From Atrichornis clamosus (taxonomy: Eukaryota; Chordata; Aves; Passeriformes; Menuridae): 64,000 nucleotides of DNA. Position 1 is the stretch's first letter; the number at the start of each line of letters is the position of its first letter. Below the pieces are notes generated by a model. That model made no database searches, was not told the origin of the DNA, and saw nothing but the letters and a program-made list of their open reading frames with translations. This document shows positions 12,561-27,600 of this stretch, piece by piece. Location: assembly GCA_013400975.1 (NCBI GenBank), contig WBMZ01000255.1, positions 25,784 through 89,783 on the forward strand, written 5' to 3'. Made by a program: the position numbers and the translations under genes.

Positions 12561-15500
12561 TTCACACACTCAAATTCCCACCTCAAGTAACCAGCCATTT
12601 CCTAAACCAGGTAGGGAAAAGGCTGGGAAGCCCACACCAGCCTTCCCTCTGACCACCTGCAGGGTCTGCAGGAATACCCCCAACAGGGAGGGGAAAAGCA
12701 TCACCACAGAGGCATCTTCCCAGCACCCACAGCGTGGTCCTTCCATCCCTTAGGAGGCAGGACAGACAGACACCAACCCTAACACGGCTGCTTTGATTTG
12801 CTGTCCAAGAGCCAGAACTGCTGAGCAATACTGACAAATTTGGCCCAAAAATCCTTCACCCTGAGATGCTTCTGAGACACACAGTACTGATGGCTGCCAA
12901 TCTCCCACGTACCTGTAGAGATCCTGAAACAACCAGGTATTCATTTCAGGGAAATCGCTGAAACAAGAATAGGAAAAATTATAACCCACAGGAAAAAACA
13001 GTTTCTATTTGAGTGTAACAGATGCTCCAGGAAGATGACAACCTTTGTGTATTTGTTGATAGAACAAGCTGATGATGTGACTGGGCCACAAGAGAGGCTA
13101 ATGAGTTCCAGGCAATTATTACAGAAGGTCTGCTCAGGAGAAGCTGGAGATCAGTGTCATTGCCCAGGCCCAAGCATCCCAATTTAGGAAAGATGTCATT
13201 CAGACTGTGACAGGTGCAGAGAACCATAGATGTTTAGTTAATCGCACAAAAGGAGATTAAAAATAACTCATTTCAGTTTGCAAATGAAAGTCTAGTGGTA
13301 CAATTGCAGTCTGTGAATAGATCAGGGAGATTACCAGCATCAGACCCTGCCTATTTTTACACCGAGAGCCCTGAGAGCTGCAGTGACCCTTGACTCCACC
13401 AACAATGTGCAAGACAAAAAGCAGTTTGGGCACAAGAGGAATTTTTGCATTTTATTTCCAGCACAAATACATTGTCTAGTTAAATGTCTAAGTGTTAGAT
13501 GAGGGCAAGTCTGGAAAAGCTTTCCCATAGGAGAGGGAGAAATAAGCATCCCTTATCAAAAGGACCCCACCTGCTTGCAAGTTTCCTGAACAGGACTGGG
13601 ATACTTCCTTGAGCCAAGACACTTAAACTTTCAGCTGCTTCCCTTTTTCCCTTACCCCACACAGCAATTTGTGTGGATAACAGCCCCACTAGCATCTCCA
13701 AAGCTGTTCATATTTTTCAGTCTCCTCATCACTGAATATTTCAATGAAGCACTTGCAAGATTTTTCAGAAGAGGGATGGGGGAAGCAAGTTTAATATACT
13801 GAAAAATTAAAAATTTAGGGGCAGGAGAAAACTAATTGAATCTTGTCTTAAATTATATAACTGCAGGAATGCCAGTGCAATTTTATTATTCATACTTAGT
13901 CTAATAAAACCCTCAGACCTTTAACTTATCTCCACTCCAGCACCATCCTGCATCATGAAAGGGTTTTGCCACAGAGCAGAGGTCAGGCTGCAGAGCACCA
14001 CAAGCTGTAAATACAGCAACCAGCTTCAGCTGCTTCCCCTGGGGGAATGACATCAGGATGCTCCTTTCTAAGGATAAATCAGAGATAAGCACAGCACCTG
14101 AGAGCTCATTTGCCTTCATGTTCTGCACAACTGCTTTGCTCTCAAAAGTGGGCATAAACTTATGCAAAGCAAGGATGGGGAAGTCTCAGCTGGGCTTGGC
14201 CTCCAGCACAGTGTCCCACACACAGAGATAATTCCAAGCTTCTGCAGTTGCTGCTCATCACGAGGACAGGAGAACAGCTTTCCTTTTTCCAATGCTGTGG
14301 TCCATCCTGTCGCTCTGCAAGGTCTTTAAGGCATCCTCAGGATTTAGACAGCTCCCTCAGACCAGTCTCAAATTGTTTGTAAAACAGCAGGGCTGTGTAC
14401 CAAGCAGTTGCCACATCAGATCCCAGGAGACAGAGCAGCTACTGCTGGAGCTTGCATAACCTGCAGGACCTGCTGTACTTTAGTCCCTAGATCCATAGGG
14501 ATCCAGGACAGATATTCTGTGCATCTTCTGGACTAGAGATTTATTGCACAGTTACCTGAGCTCAATGTGCCAGCTGTTCCCCATTCGCCCCACACTCCTG
14601 TACTCATCTGAAGCCCTGATTTGAGTTGATTGTCCCGAGACAGAAACTCAGCACTTCTGGAAGAGCCTTGTGGCTCCACCTGGCTGAGATCTGGGTGGAT
14701 TTTGATTTCACACATGAAGTTGCTCAGTGAAACCTTCCTACTCCATATCTATTTCCCAGCAGGATTCACAGGACATTGCACTTGAGGGAGTACTGATCCC
14801 TGCCAGTCACCCAAGCCACTCAATACCCAAGCTCAGTCTGTGCACCAGTCCCCCAAACTGGGCAGGGTATAATTCCCACAATGCCTTTTAAGAAAGTTCC
14901 AATGCTAAAAAGCCAACAAGAAAATGAACAGCTGACTAAACAGTTGCATGGTTTTGAGGAATTATTAATTTCCCTTATTGGTACAAGCCATGCATTCATA
15001 AGCAGCTCAGAGCCTCACCAGACTAACTCCTGCCAGACTCAATCATTTTATCTGGAAGATGAGAAACTGCAAAAGTTCAAGGTTGCCACAAAAGCAATCA
15101 GGCTTTAGGTCTGGAAATGCTATAGACAAGGAAGCAAAACATCTCCCAGCCTCAAGACGTTGGAGATCCAATTTCATCTAATGGAGCCAGGCAAGTGTGA
15201 TGCACTGGAAGTGGGGATGGGATCTGTGAGAGCCCTGCAGTGGCCCCATCCCAAAATGGCACACGAGGACAGGGTTTTAGCACCCACAGGATGGAAAGAC
15301 CCACCAGGAACCAAAGGACATCAGTGCTTTCTTTGCTGCAAAGATGCTCTTCAGGTTGTTTTCACAAGTGTTAACCTATCCCAGGATGAAAAGGACCATT
15401 GGAGCATCACCCCCAGGCTGAGAATGGCAACACAACCACTGTCCTGCAGCCTCTGCAGGGACATCTTGGACAGCAACCTGTAGAGCTGCACTGACTAGCT

Positions 15501-18500
15501 ACACAGGGTTAGGGACCACCTTCAAAAACACAGCAGTTTTAAATATTTTTGTTCCTGTGCCAGACATATGGCATTTTACCTTCAGTTTAAATGCCATCAG
15601 CTTCTGTTCCCATATTATTCCTTTGCAAAACTTGTTCTTTCTCTCCACTTTAATATTTTAAGCCATAATGGAACTAGATTTTTTTCAAAGGAAAAGTTTG
15701 TAGCGAAGCAAATATGTCCATGTCATAAGATGAATGACTATGCAGCTAAAGCAGTGAAGTTCTCAGGATTAATCTTGCCTAAATATTTCATTTCTTCATT
15801 TTGAATTATGAAGATCTTTTTACATAAGTACTGATAGAGTTTATAGATCATTCCCAAAAGCAAAGTTTGATTAAAAAACTAGAAAACCACTTGGGGAGAA
15901 GGACTTTAGTCTTATCTGAAGGGCAGTTTTTGCTACCTACTGAAGAGTCCATGTTAAGATGACAGATAGGTCACTTATTTTTGATAGTGTTTTTATTTTG
16001 GCATAAAGGACTATCATAAGTCTTGTGCTACTTTTGCCATTGTTGGATTAATATAATCAAACATTTGCTTGAGTATAAAACCATTAGGCAGTGTCAGGGA
16101 CTATCTGGGACTCAGTGTTCCGCAAGGATTTGGCACCACAAGCACCTCCTTGTACTGTGGGATTCATTGAGAGCTGCTGATACACATTTCCTTCAGAAAA
16201 TCAGAAAGCATAAGAAACCCTGTGGCAGACAAGATGCAAGACTGATGAGCTGCAATCAGTACAAATTAGCACCTGCAAAGGATAAATCCAATACACAAGG
16301 AAAGAAAATATCTATTATGACTATCGGAAAAATTCCAGGTGCAATATGAACTTGAGGAAGCCACAAGGTTGTTGTTTACAGCAAGACCTCTTCAGCAACT
16401 GGAATTCTGCAAAGGAAAAACAAAAACAAAGAACCAAGGCTTCTAAGATCTTAGACACAATGAAGATGGGTGTACACCCATCAGGGCACCATCCTTCCCA
16501 GCTCTTAGTCAACATGCCAGAGGCTCCTGGAAAGCCCCTAGATAGGCCACCCCCAACAGCTTGTGCTGGGAGACCCTGGTGGCAATCCCCTTGCTCAGCA
16601 CAGCACACTTCTGAACTAGCTTTTCCTGATCTCCCTGCTTTGGGGTTCTCGCTATTCCCAGCCTGTAGTGCTCTGTGTTGTTTGTGTGCTGGCCCGTAGC
16701 ACCCCAGAAGTTTTCCCTTCAGACTCTGAGATGCGGTCTTGCTCCAGCCAGGACCGCCCATGCCCTGATATCTCACGGTAACTCCCACCTGCTCCAAAGC
16801 CCACCTTGTCAGTGCCCCGGGGTAGCTCTAGAACTTGGCGTCTTGCCTTAATAATCCAGCTAATACGGAAAAGCCTCTCCCACATTCTGGGTGTGTCCGT
16901 CCCCAGGTTCTGTCCATGCTGCTTGCATCAAAGCCAGCTGCTCAGCCTCCAGCTGAAGGGCTGCCTGGGCAGGGAGAAGTGTTCTATCTGCCAGAGGAAC
17001 AATTCTGCAGGACGTTATCTGCACGCTGTGCAGGTCCAACAAAGTCCATTTCCCCCACGTGTTGCTGTGCAGTCAGGACAGAGACCCAGACCAGACAGAA
17101 AAAGTTTAATAGACCAAGCAGAAGAGGAAAAAAAAATGACGTCAGGAACAAGCACAGTCCATTGTCACCAGACACCCCACCAGGTCACAAAAACCATCTA
17201 AGTTATGAATTTCATTTAGAACTCCTTGTTCTTACAACACCTGCAAAATCCAGACACTGATCTCATCCAACAGCACCTCTTAACTAGGAGATAAGTACCA
17301 TTAATTACCAGCAGGCCTGAGGGTATCTCCTTTCACTGCTAACCCATTCTCAGGTGCTTCGATAAACACCGAGTTTCCTCTTGCAGGGAGAGGGATCCTA
17401 TCTGCAAAGCCTTAATAGTCTAAAGCCACTTTCAAAATAGCTTCTACCCACTGATAAGTTTATCCTACATCTCAGCACTTTACAAACAGCAGCTCCCAAC
17501 ATATTTTTTGCTGACCAGTTTATCAAGATTTATATCAGATTTGGGTTCTCTATTCCAGCTTGACTTGCCCAACACCTCAGCATTCTGTAATCAAACCCTG
17601 TGAGGCCCATGACTCCTGGGCACATCATCTTCTGCTTTTCAAGATGCTCCCATGCTATGAAATGAAGAGGTAACAGTGCCAGGCGATAAGCAGGAAGAGA
17701 ATATTTCATGAATATGAAAAAATAATTAAAACTATTTGGGCACACGTATGTGCCTTTGTTAGCAGGAGCACGTCAACCATGGCTTTTTTAATCTTGGGAT
17801 GCACTGATGTATTGTGACACCTTGTGCTTTTCAGTGCCATGCATTTCCATCCATTTCCTCCCCTCAAGTGGGGCAGGCTTTCCAATGGATTGTCACCATT
17901 TAGTAATTACAAATATAAATGTCACTGCTGTCAAATAATATAACACACCTCACGCATCAGGACACAAGCTGTTTAAAATCAAGCTATTATAGTAAAGCCA
18001 CTGCTGTGTGAACACGCCTTGATTAAATTCACAGACATTAATCATTTTAAATAAAAACTGAATTTTGTCAAGGCAGCAATGAACTTTCCAGAAGATATAG
18101 GAGTGAAGTGATGTTTCCAGAAGGCACTGTTCCTCCAGGCATTGCTTTAGCACTGGAGCACAGTTGGAGTACATAATGCAGAGCTGCAAAAAGCTGTTTT
18201 TACAAGTGAGTTCCATAGAGCAGTTCAGGACCACAAAACCCCTGAAAGCTGCAACCCTCAACACATGGCAACTGCTCACCTGAGCACAAGCAGAGCCACC
18301 ACAATCAGGAGTGTTGTCTGCACAGGCACAGCCCTGGCGGGCCCAGGCTGGGGTCCAGGGTAATTGGTTTTGCCACGCTGTCAATCCCACCCCCAGGAAG
18401 AGGTTTCCCTGCCAGCCTGTTCAATGCCAAGACAGTTTCTATTTTCCACACTGTCAGTCTCAAATCCTATCAGATTTCAGGCTGTAGAAGATAGATTATC

Positions 18501-21500
18501 TCGGCAGCATTGTGACAGATGCACTGCTGAGGATGTCCAGTTACTCAAAGAGAAAAGGGTACATTTCTGCCTCTACTCCCTCTCTGTCCGTGTCAGACCC
18601 ATCTGCCATCCACTGCTGAGTTCATCTTTGTCACGCCTGGGAACAGCAGCTCCACCGAGGGGTCTGCGCATGCATTAATTAGGCAGGAATGTAGTTTGAG
18701 GGAAAGATTTCGTGTCTTTATCTTTCCAGAGAAGAGATATCCTGGGAAAACAAGCTACGATTATTTCCCCTATACATTAAAGAAGTTATTCTGCATAGGG
18801 ATCAAATTGCAGTCGCAGAGTGGAGCAGCCACTTGGCACGATGATAGATTGCTGCATCGGTCATACCTGCAAACCGTATTTACAGAAGCACCACAAAAAT
18901 ATTTGAGCTGGAAGCTGTTCCATTGTGAGAGCAAATATAGCTAAAAAGGTTTTCTATTCTGCAGAGTTTCCAACTGTTTTTAGAAAAAAGCATGTGCAGA
19001 ACACATCTCTCCTCACAGTCATTCAGTTTCTGCCCACCCTTTTCAAAGAAGAGAAGCATCTTATAAGTATGAAGTATTTACTAAAATACAGACAGTGATG
19101 TTGCTGTCATTTCAGTCTACTTACAAGAGTCCAGCTCTGAGATCAAGGGCAGATGAAAGGGGAGAGAAATCTCATTTGGAGTCAGGTGATGCTCAATCCC
19201 AGCCTTCTGCATGTCCAGACAAGTTTTTTACGCCATCACTGAGTCACATTTCACTTAAAACACTGATTTTCCAGGTGGAACTGAGCCTTGTCCAGTTTGG
19301 GGTGAGCAGAAATAATGGTGCCAGCTACAGGGACAGCCAAAGATCCCCAGGGCCATGCCAAAACCAGCATCAGACCAGCCTGAGAGACCAAATTTCTTAC
19401 CCTTCCCTCCCATTTCAAAGCCAAGGAGAGCTCAGTACCCTCACATGAATTGAGCACAGCCGCATGCACAGCCCGGGTGATTCCTCCCCTGCCCTCAGCC
19501 CTGTGCTGCTCCCTCCATCACCCAAGTACAGCTGCACATGCAGCTGCACAGCAAAAGCAGACTGAGGAACTGATCTGGGCTAAAAAAAGAGGCAACTCCT
19601 TGTAAATGAACTCTTAAATTTAGCTTCAGAAGATGCAGCAAAACTCTACATGATTGAGGCTGGTTTGCTGGCAGTGAGATGCCTCCTGGCATGGAGCACC
19701 CATTGTGGCACACGGCTCTTCCCAGGAACTGTGGGGTTTCTCTGTGCTGACCTCGTACCCATCAGCATCGTGCACCACAGAGCCTGTGGCCCCCAGCAAC
19801 ACCACAGTCCTCCCTGGGCCACCCAGGGCACAGCCTCATCAGACAGACATGAAGCATTGCAAGGCAGTTCATCTGACATGAGATACCGGGTGGCATTATC
19901 ACCTATTCTTAGCCAACAGCAAGAATCCCTAGATGTTGGGGTTTACTATTTTTTATAAGAAACCCGAACGCATCTGTTCCACAAAAGTCATCTTTCTGCT
20001 ACCAAAGAGAAGCAGACAGGTAAAACACAAAAAGGCAACCTTTGTTATAAATGCAACAGCCAGAGTCCACAGCCCTTCCCCTTCCACCCCTCCAACCCGA
20101 GTCAAGCACATTAACCAGCTCTGCAGCTCAGCCTCCTCTCCGTGATATAAATGCATAACAGAAGGGAAATTGTGCCAGGACACAGAACACATATGCCACC
20201 TACCAACAGGGTCAGTGCTGCACGTCATACTGGAAAAATCTCTCCTGCGTGCTCACTACAAACTCAGGTCAACATTTGACTCTACCAGCATCAAGCGAAG
20301 CACCTCTACTGAAAGCTGCTTGAACTGCAAGAACTTGCACTAGCACAGCTTCCTCTCCCCAAACTCACTCCCTGAGAGACCAGAGAACCTCACCACATTT
20401 AAGAAGGTTTGCTTTCTCACTTGCTTTACCCAAGTTCAAGCCCTCTGCTGGTCCTCAGCACCTCTCAGCCAGGGATTAAGCCTCAAAGGAAAGCAGCTTT
20501 TCCAAGCACAAGAAGAAGCAGAGCAGACACCGCCTCAGCTTACCATCCAGACTCATAAGCAGCTCCATTTCCCAAAGCCTCCTCCGCAAAGGCTCTTCAT
20601 CCCGAAAACCTCCAGCCTGAACTCTCCACCTACCACTATCCCTCTCACCTGGGGAAGAGCCTTTTATAAAGTCATGATAATGATTTGTCAGGTGGTCTGA
20701 ATTCAATGCACCAAAAAAGCTCATCTTCTCCACCTGAAGCTTTTACCCCCCCTCTCCTGGATTGCCCTGGGAGAAAACGTGTGAGTTTCATGGCAAAACA
20801 CTTATGTTTCTTCACAGGGGAGAGAGGAGAGGCCAACCTAGAGGAAAAGGATACAGGCTCCAAATGGAAATGGTTGAGGTTTGCGGGTTTTTTTCTTTCT
20901 GGATAAAGAAAAACTCATCTATGCAGTAGAAGTACAGAAGTGTTAGGGGTCAATTCAGCTACAAAGCACACGTGTTGCACTAAAACAAATAATACACGTG
21001 TACAGATGCAATAAAACCATCTAAGTCTTGCCCTGCACATCCTCAGTGAAAAAACAACCTGGACTCTTTTTCGCCTCATAAATCACTGGAACAAATGTCC
21101 TCTGCAGAAAGCCCTCAGTGCAGCTGGGCTGGAGGCAGCAGCAAGGGCAGCGCTCAGCGTTGTCACCCGGCATGGTGGCCAGCAGGGCTGGTTTGCAGCC
21201 ACAGCCTGTCAGAATGGGGTCTCAAACGACAGTGTGCTGTCTGGCCCTTCACTTCTCAGCCCCTGTTTTTAATATGCAGGGTTAAATTCGTTTGCATTCG
21301 CTTCAGGAGCAAGAACAAGTCTCCAGCTCCACACACCCGACAGCACTTGCTGTGGGTGCTGTGAGACACCCCCTACTCTTATCCACACATCACAAATTAA
21401 ATCCAGAGTAACAGCCGTGCTTTACAGTCAAAGGGAACCTTCTTGTGGACCATTGCAGAAACAATTCTCTGCAAAACATGTTTTCTCTTTGCACATGCAG

Positions 21501-24500
21501 CAGATGAGCTCACTGAGACCACACAGGCTCTACTTGCAGGACTGCAGCCTCGAAACCCCTGTGTGTGGCCAGCCCGGGGCAGTCGGGTGGGATGTGTGCT
21601 CAGCGTGGATGTGCACCTGGATTCTCCCTCCCGTGGCAATCCAGGGAGCACAGCATCCCACTCAGCTCCGTGACCCCTTGTGCAAGAGCAGAAGGCGGGA
21701 GCGCTGTGGGGCTGGGAGGGCTCCAGGAGGTACCAAAGCAGTTTTGCTGAAGTGATGGCCGCACACAGTGCATTAGCAATAGCACAGCCACGGACCTGAG
21801 CTCCAGCCGCCACAAACACCGTCCTTCTCACCGGAATCTGAAAATCTTTAAAAACCCTTTCACACACCTCAATTATTTTAACCGCTTAACCATCACGTTC
21901 CAGTATTGAATTGAACACATACGAATTATTTAAGTCAATTGCCTATTAAAATTCATTTTTGGTGAAAGGTCAGACCCACAGATTGAAACCAGACGCAGTA
22001 CATTACACCTATCAGTACTGTGATCTGCACACAAGTGCATTATAATGTTTCTGTAGAAGTAATTTCTCTTGTCAAATTTTGCTCTGTATGCCAGTGTGGC
22101 TATTACAAGCTCTATTAATTAAGAGGCCTCTTTACTCTTACTAACAGAAAGTCTTAAATACTGCGGTCTGAAATAAAGACGTGTAAAAAAGCATCAGGGC
22201 TTACCCACCTTGTAGCACACTGTTCGTGACATTCAGAGAGAAAGGAAAATGAATTAATTTTGTAGCTGGATGTGCATTTTATTCAGTTACAGAAGATCTG
22301 AGGAGCTTTTAGACTCCCTGCGGCGAGTAACAGTGACAAGCAGCACCCTCCTCTGAAGCTACCAGTAACATCCCTGCATCCAGGACTGCGCTGCTTGTGA
22401 AGTGCCGTGACTCCTGGGCAGCCCTTAGTCCACTTGAAGTCCATCAGGAGAGACAGGCCACAGGAGTGGCCTCTCCATGTCACCTTGAAACCTCCGTCTA
22501 CTCCCGATGAAAGGCAGCAGAAATAGAGCAAACCTCAAAGTGATCTCAGTGTTTACACTGCTCTCTCCACCAGCAGCCAGAGTTGGGAAATCCCACCCTG
22601 ACTTGATTTGGGTTGCATCTGATTTTAAATTCCAAGAAAAATAAAGGCCAGTTAGCCATGGGTTGCTCTGCCATTGCTTGCATGAGCCTTGCCCCGACAC
22701 ATGCGCTGCCCTTCGCATCTTTCTTTATGTGGAAAGAAACGCGCGGCTTATGCAGCAAAGGGGGCGTTGGAACCCAGAGGGAAACGGGGCATTTTCTCCC
22801 AGAGTCTCAGAAGTGTTTTGTTTTCTTTGAGACTGACCCTGTAACTACTGTCCCGAGAGAAAAATTAGTTTTATTCCAAAGTAAAAATCTTTTGAAAGGA
22901 AGGCAGCTGTTCCAGTGGGAAAATGCTCGCATTCCTCTTGGGAAAACTGAAAACAAACCAAAAAGGAAATTTTCACTTCATTTTAAAACGCCAACTTGAA
23001 ATAGGACATTTGCATTTCTGCCCTCCAATAGCAGGCATGTTTTTCCTATAAAGATGCTTTTAAAAAGGTTATGTTTTGATGGAAGGAGGGGGTGTTTGAT
23101 ACTTCTGATAAGGAAATCTGATCTCTGACCATCTCTAAAAAACTGAAAGTGTTTTGAGCTCTTTTCAGCCTACATTGACATTTCAGAATATTAAATTTGC
23201 ACAGATCAAGTCAACAAATTTTAAGCATCTTATGAGTAATTCAGTTCACAGAATCTCTCCCAGCCCAGGGAATCACTTCACTTGCACATTGCACCACCAC
23301 AGACCAAGGCTGTACTTTAATTACAGCTACTTCTACAGTTCTTCCAAGAGTTCCTAATAGCTCTTTAAGACAATCGCTGGGGAAAAGTGGAACAGAAGAG
23401 CCAAGAGAAGAGGAGCTGCTCTCAGTGCCAAGCACAGTCGGCAGTTCAGGAAGCACACACAGACACATCTTTTCTTTGCCAAAAGTTAAACCTTTTCTTC
23501 CTAAGGTTCTCATGATTTTCTTGTAAAATTATTTCTTTCGGTGAGCTCTATAAAATCTGTCCAATTTCCTCATACTGTATTTGCTGAAACGAGGAGCCTC
23601 TGAGTCCCCAGTGGGTGGCCCCAGAAGCAAATGGGAGCTTGTGGGTGTCACAATGGGTGCGTGGGTGGCTGCAGGGGCTGCACCCAGAGCAGATGTCTCT
23701 CTGCAACACAGCTCGTGGGAAATGGGAAGGTGTCTCCTGAAACTGGGATCATTATGCAAACAACAGCAAAAAAGGGTTGGAGAATGGGGAAAGGCATCAA
23801 AAAGCAAGAGTCCTGTTTGAAGTGGTGCACTGTTGGTCCTGCTTCTGGTTGGGTTGGGCTTAACTTGTCTGTCTTAAAAGTTCCTTGAAAATAACTCTGT
23901 GGGCACAGCCTGTAGGAAGGACCAGCAGAAGGGATCAAGCTGCTCCCTCCGAGCCCATCACATTCTCAGCTCAGCTGCAGAGGTCTCCAGGCAGGTCGGG
24001 GCCTCTCCTGCAGCGGGGTTTGTGACACAGGCACAATCCTGCTGGGAAGAGAGTGGCGTGGCCAGGCCAGCAGCACTAGCAGATGGCGAGGATCTTCCAT
24101 CCCAGCAGAAGCCGCAGGGCTGTCTCAGGAGGAGGGGAAGCTTGACACCTGCTCTTCCAGTCACACACGGCTCCGTGTGAGCAGAGGGATGCTCCAGGAG
24201 CAGGACATGCACTGTCCAGGGTGCCACGTCCCCAGCTGTGGTTGTTCAGGCCATGGCAAGAGGTCTGCAGGACCAGGGCTTTTGGAGATCCCCACCGGGG
24301 ATTGAAACTGCTCCATTTAGTCAGAAGAAACCATGGCAAGGGCTAGTGCTGTGGGGCTTTGTAAGCCAGGGGTTAAATAACAAATTCAGTACCATCTCTT
24401 CACCTCTCTCCCTTACTTGCTTAAAAAAAGGATGATATAAGTAAGAACCCAGCCCTGGGCAGGATGTCAGAGTCTGTGGCAGGCAAATACTGCCTCTCTG

Positions 24501-24635
24501 AATGCGATTCACAGAGGGGAGGCATCTCAGAGCAACTTCCAAATGACCAACCTGGAGGAGTTCTAACAATTCGTCTGAGCTCATCCCAGTGCCAGTGTGA
24601 GATGGTCCCCGGGTAGGGGACACCGCTGATGGAAA
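12561..24635. other. Intergenic sequence, no gene recognised
   Basis: About 12 kb with only short, unconvincing frames. A 75-codon frame at 14881-15108 has a mildly coiled-coil-like start but no matching exon neighbours. The stretch around 18.5-18.95 kb is free of repeats and rich in TAAT and GATA words, so it could be a conserved noncoding element; one sequence cannot show that. Confidence 0.65.
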
Positions 24636-24675
24636 ACTGATGCTTCACTTGATCTTAGCTGAAAGGCCATTACAG
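24636..24675 (-). pseudogene. U2 snRNA-like 5' fragment (pseudogene)
   Basis: On the minus strand the core GGCCTTTCAGCTAAGATCAA followed by GTGAAGCATC matches the U2 snRNA 5' region (known core GGCCTTTTGGCTAAGATCAA, then GTGTAGTATC) with only a few substitutions. The Sm site, the later stem-loops and the extreme 5' end are missing or disrupted. It is therefore a truncated retro-derived copy, not an expressed gene. The identification rests on roughly 34 bases. Confidence 0.5.
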
Positions 24676-27600
24676 AGAAATCAGAAAAGACTGGCTAAAA
24701 GCAATTTATGGGGTTACAAAATGATGTATTACATGCACCATGGCTCCAGGTTTGCAGTAATTTAGGCTGGTATTGATTGAGGAGAGACTGGGGCATATTC
24801 CACCACCTTTTTAATTTCTGTCTGATTTGGCCACTACTTGCAGGTCAGCAGGCAATTTGATGAGACAAAAACAAACCAAACATTAGAGCAGCCTAAATCA
24901 CACGCTTTTAGAAGTACCTTGTAAATAACTTTTAAGGCTGAACAAGGAGAACAAAATGAAAGAACTGGCTATTAAGGAAATCGAGACTGAAGTTTCAGGC
25001 TCAGAAAAAATGGTTTCGTGGCACAGCTAAGAAAGAATATCACTCACACCTACCATCATTGCTTGCCTGCATTTTTCCAAACAAATATGGTGTCTTTTTC
25101 CTCATATTACAGTGCTAATTCTGACTAATGTGTACTGATTAGATACCAAAATAAAGCCAAAGTTCCTACAGTTTCTTACAAAGGCCTCTAATGATATCAT
25201 TTCAACAATGGGATGGATGACTTGGTAGGATTCCAGATTATTCAAACCATGTAATGCCGTAGGATTGCCCCTACACTCCAAGGAAAGGGACAGGTTGTAA
25301 ATCTGAGCGTAAATCTCCTATAAGAGTAAATCTGAGATGATTTTTCTCCTGCACGTAGTGAGTACAGTACTAAGCACACTGGCACATGGAAGGGGTCAGT
25401 GCATAGTGGAAACCCATCAGTACTAGAGGTCAGGAAATTGCCCAGTGACTTCCATCAGGGAAGAAAACTTGCCACATACCGTGGGATATTGAGGAGACAA
25501 AGCATAGGCAGAGGAAGTGGGAGGAAAGGATTATTTAAATCTTCATTACTCTTTTTAATTCTAAGGTTGAAGTGGTCCCCTCCTCACAAAACTGCATTAA
25601 AGACCACGAAATGCCAGACCCTTTTCCCTTTCCCCCCTAGAAATATGCCCTGTAACTTACCAAGCACATCCACAGTCTCACAGGGTGAGAGGGTGGTGAG
25701 GGACAGGGTAAAACGGGGAATCAAACCAAAGAATGTATCCAACTGCAAACTGAAATCAGTGTCAGATACAGCACCGAGCTCACCTCTGCTGCATTGGCAC
25801 ATTGGTGGTGTGCAGTACATGGGCAAAGGTCTGAGGCAAGACCTGCCGTCAGGTGCGGATAAAAATGGATTTTCCAAGTTTACTGTGACTATCAAAAGCT
25901 TGAACTCTGATGTGCACAGGTAAAGAGAGACACAGGAATCTCTGATTGGAGTAATTAGCACTTTCCAGCAGAAGGCTTCTCTGATCTCTAATTGCATGTT
26001 CATTTCAGGCTTTTAATAGCACACTTGTGAGGAGCTTTCCTACTTGCTGCAGGTGAAGGCAGACGTGACCTCGTATTCCACGCACGTGCTGGTAGAGCAG
26101 CAGATGTGATGTCCAGACCTACTAAACTTTGGGAAGGAACAGGAAAAATCTCTGAGTTTAATTCAGACCAAGCAATTTCTAGGACCCAGTTCTTTATTTC
26201 TGGCTAGTGGAGAGTGTGTTCAAATGGCATCCCAGGCAACATGAAGTCCCACAGTTTTGTCTCATAATAAAACCGAGTGGACTGAGGGAGGATAACACCT
26301 CCTTCCCTAGGCCTGTGGAAATGATAAGCTGCTCCCAAATATACACGTTGGGAAGGCCAGTCTAGCTGGACTCTGACCACCGCTAACATAGAAACTGCAG
26401 AGCTCAGCTGCCAGTGAACCTGACTCCATCCTTGTAATAATTCATTGTACAACCAAACGAAACCACCTGAGCATCTTGTTCCTTTGTTTCAACTCCAGAA
26501 GTCAAACACCTCAAAAGTTATTGGCAGTTTTAATTAAAACTAGCTTTGAGACACAGAGCAACCTATAATGGTTATGGCTCATTCTAGATAATACTGTAAT
26601 AACCCTCTCTCATATTAAATATAGCAGCAATATTGTTCACCAGAGATGAGGACATTAGCACAAATAATCAGCCTCACTGTTGTGGGGAGGGCACTGAAGC
26701 CAAGAGGGGGTCTAAAATGATTGCATAAAACGCATTTGCTCCTGAAAAAGAGACATCCTGCAGCTCCCTGGCCTCTTCAGCATCCTTCCCAGAAGGGCCC
26801 AGTAGATTCAGTTCAACCCCCCCATACTATCTCAGCAGCGTGCTGCCAGTGGGAGGCAGTTTCAGGTTCCTGCCCCTGCCTGGGCTCCAGCTGTGTCGTC
26901 TCTGCCAGTCTCATTCACACGAGCCATTTGTCACCCACACAGAGCTGCAGCAGGGGATGCTGTGGGCACAGGGACTGAGGACGTGTCCACAATTTCAGCC
27001 CCACTCAGCTTTCCTGATCCCAGGCCCTGGGCTCTGCCCAAGGGCTTGCAGCAAACGCAGGGCTCCGCTCATGGCGGAAAACTTAGTTGTTCCCTCACAC
27101 GAACGACAGTCAAATCTTCAGTGCATTTTCTAGGGAGATATCTTAGGTTCATCTGAAAATCTTAGGACATTCTGATTTGATTTGGAGGAGGTCTTTGGGG
27201 GACAGTGAAAACAGCCCGTTTGAAGGAACTCTAGCTCCACGAGGTAAAGGCATTCAAAATCACTCATTTCTTTTTGAAAACCACATCTCTATTTTTTCCT
27301 AAAATACTGAGGAGGTGCATAAAGCTCTCTGAAACAAGTTTTTGCTCAAGAACACATTTTAGTGAAAAAGATTCTCATTTTTTAAACTAATGAAACAAAA
27401 TGCAGCAGTATTTCTCCTTTGAGAAAAATTTTTCAAAAACCCATCTTCCTTGGAGTTCTTACTCCTTCTTCACCCTGTGTCCGCAATTAGATAATAAAGA
27501 CAAGTGAAAAAACACAGGGTTTATACAGAAAATTTGAAAACCACAGGATTTTTTACAAACTTCTCGGGGAAATGTTTAGCTTTCTGATAGATGATACAAA

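Noticed and set aside
14881..15108. 75-codon frame with a coiled-coil-like start
   Set aside because: It is too short and unsupported; no upstream exon, Kozak context or neighbour fits.
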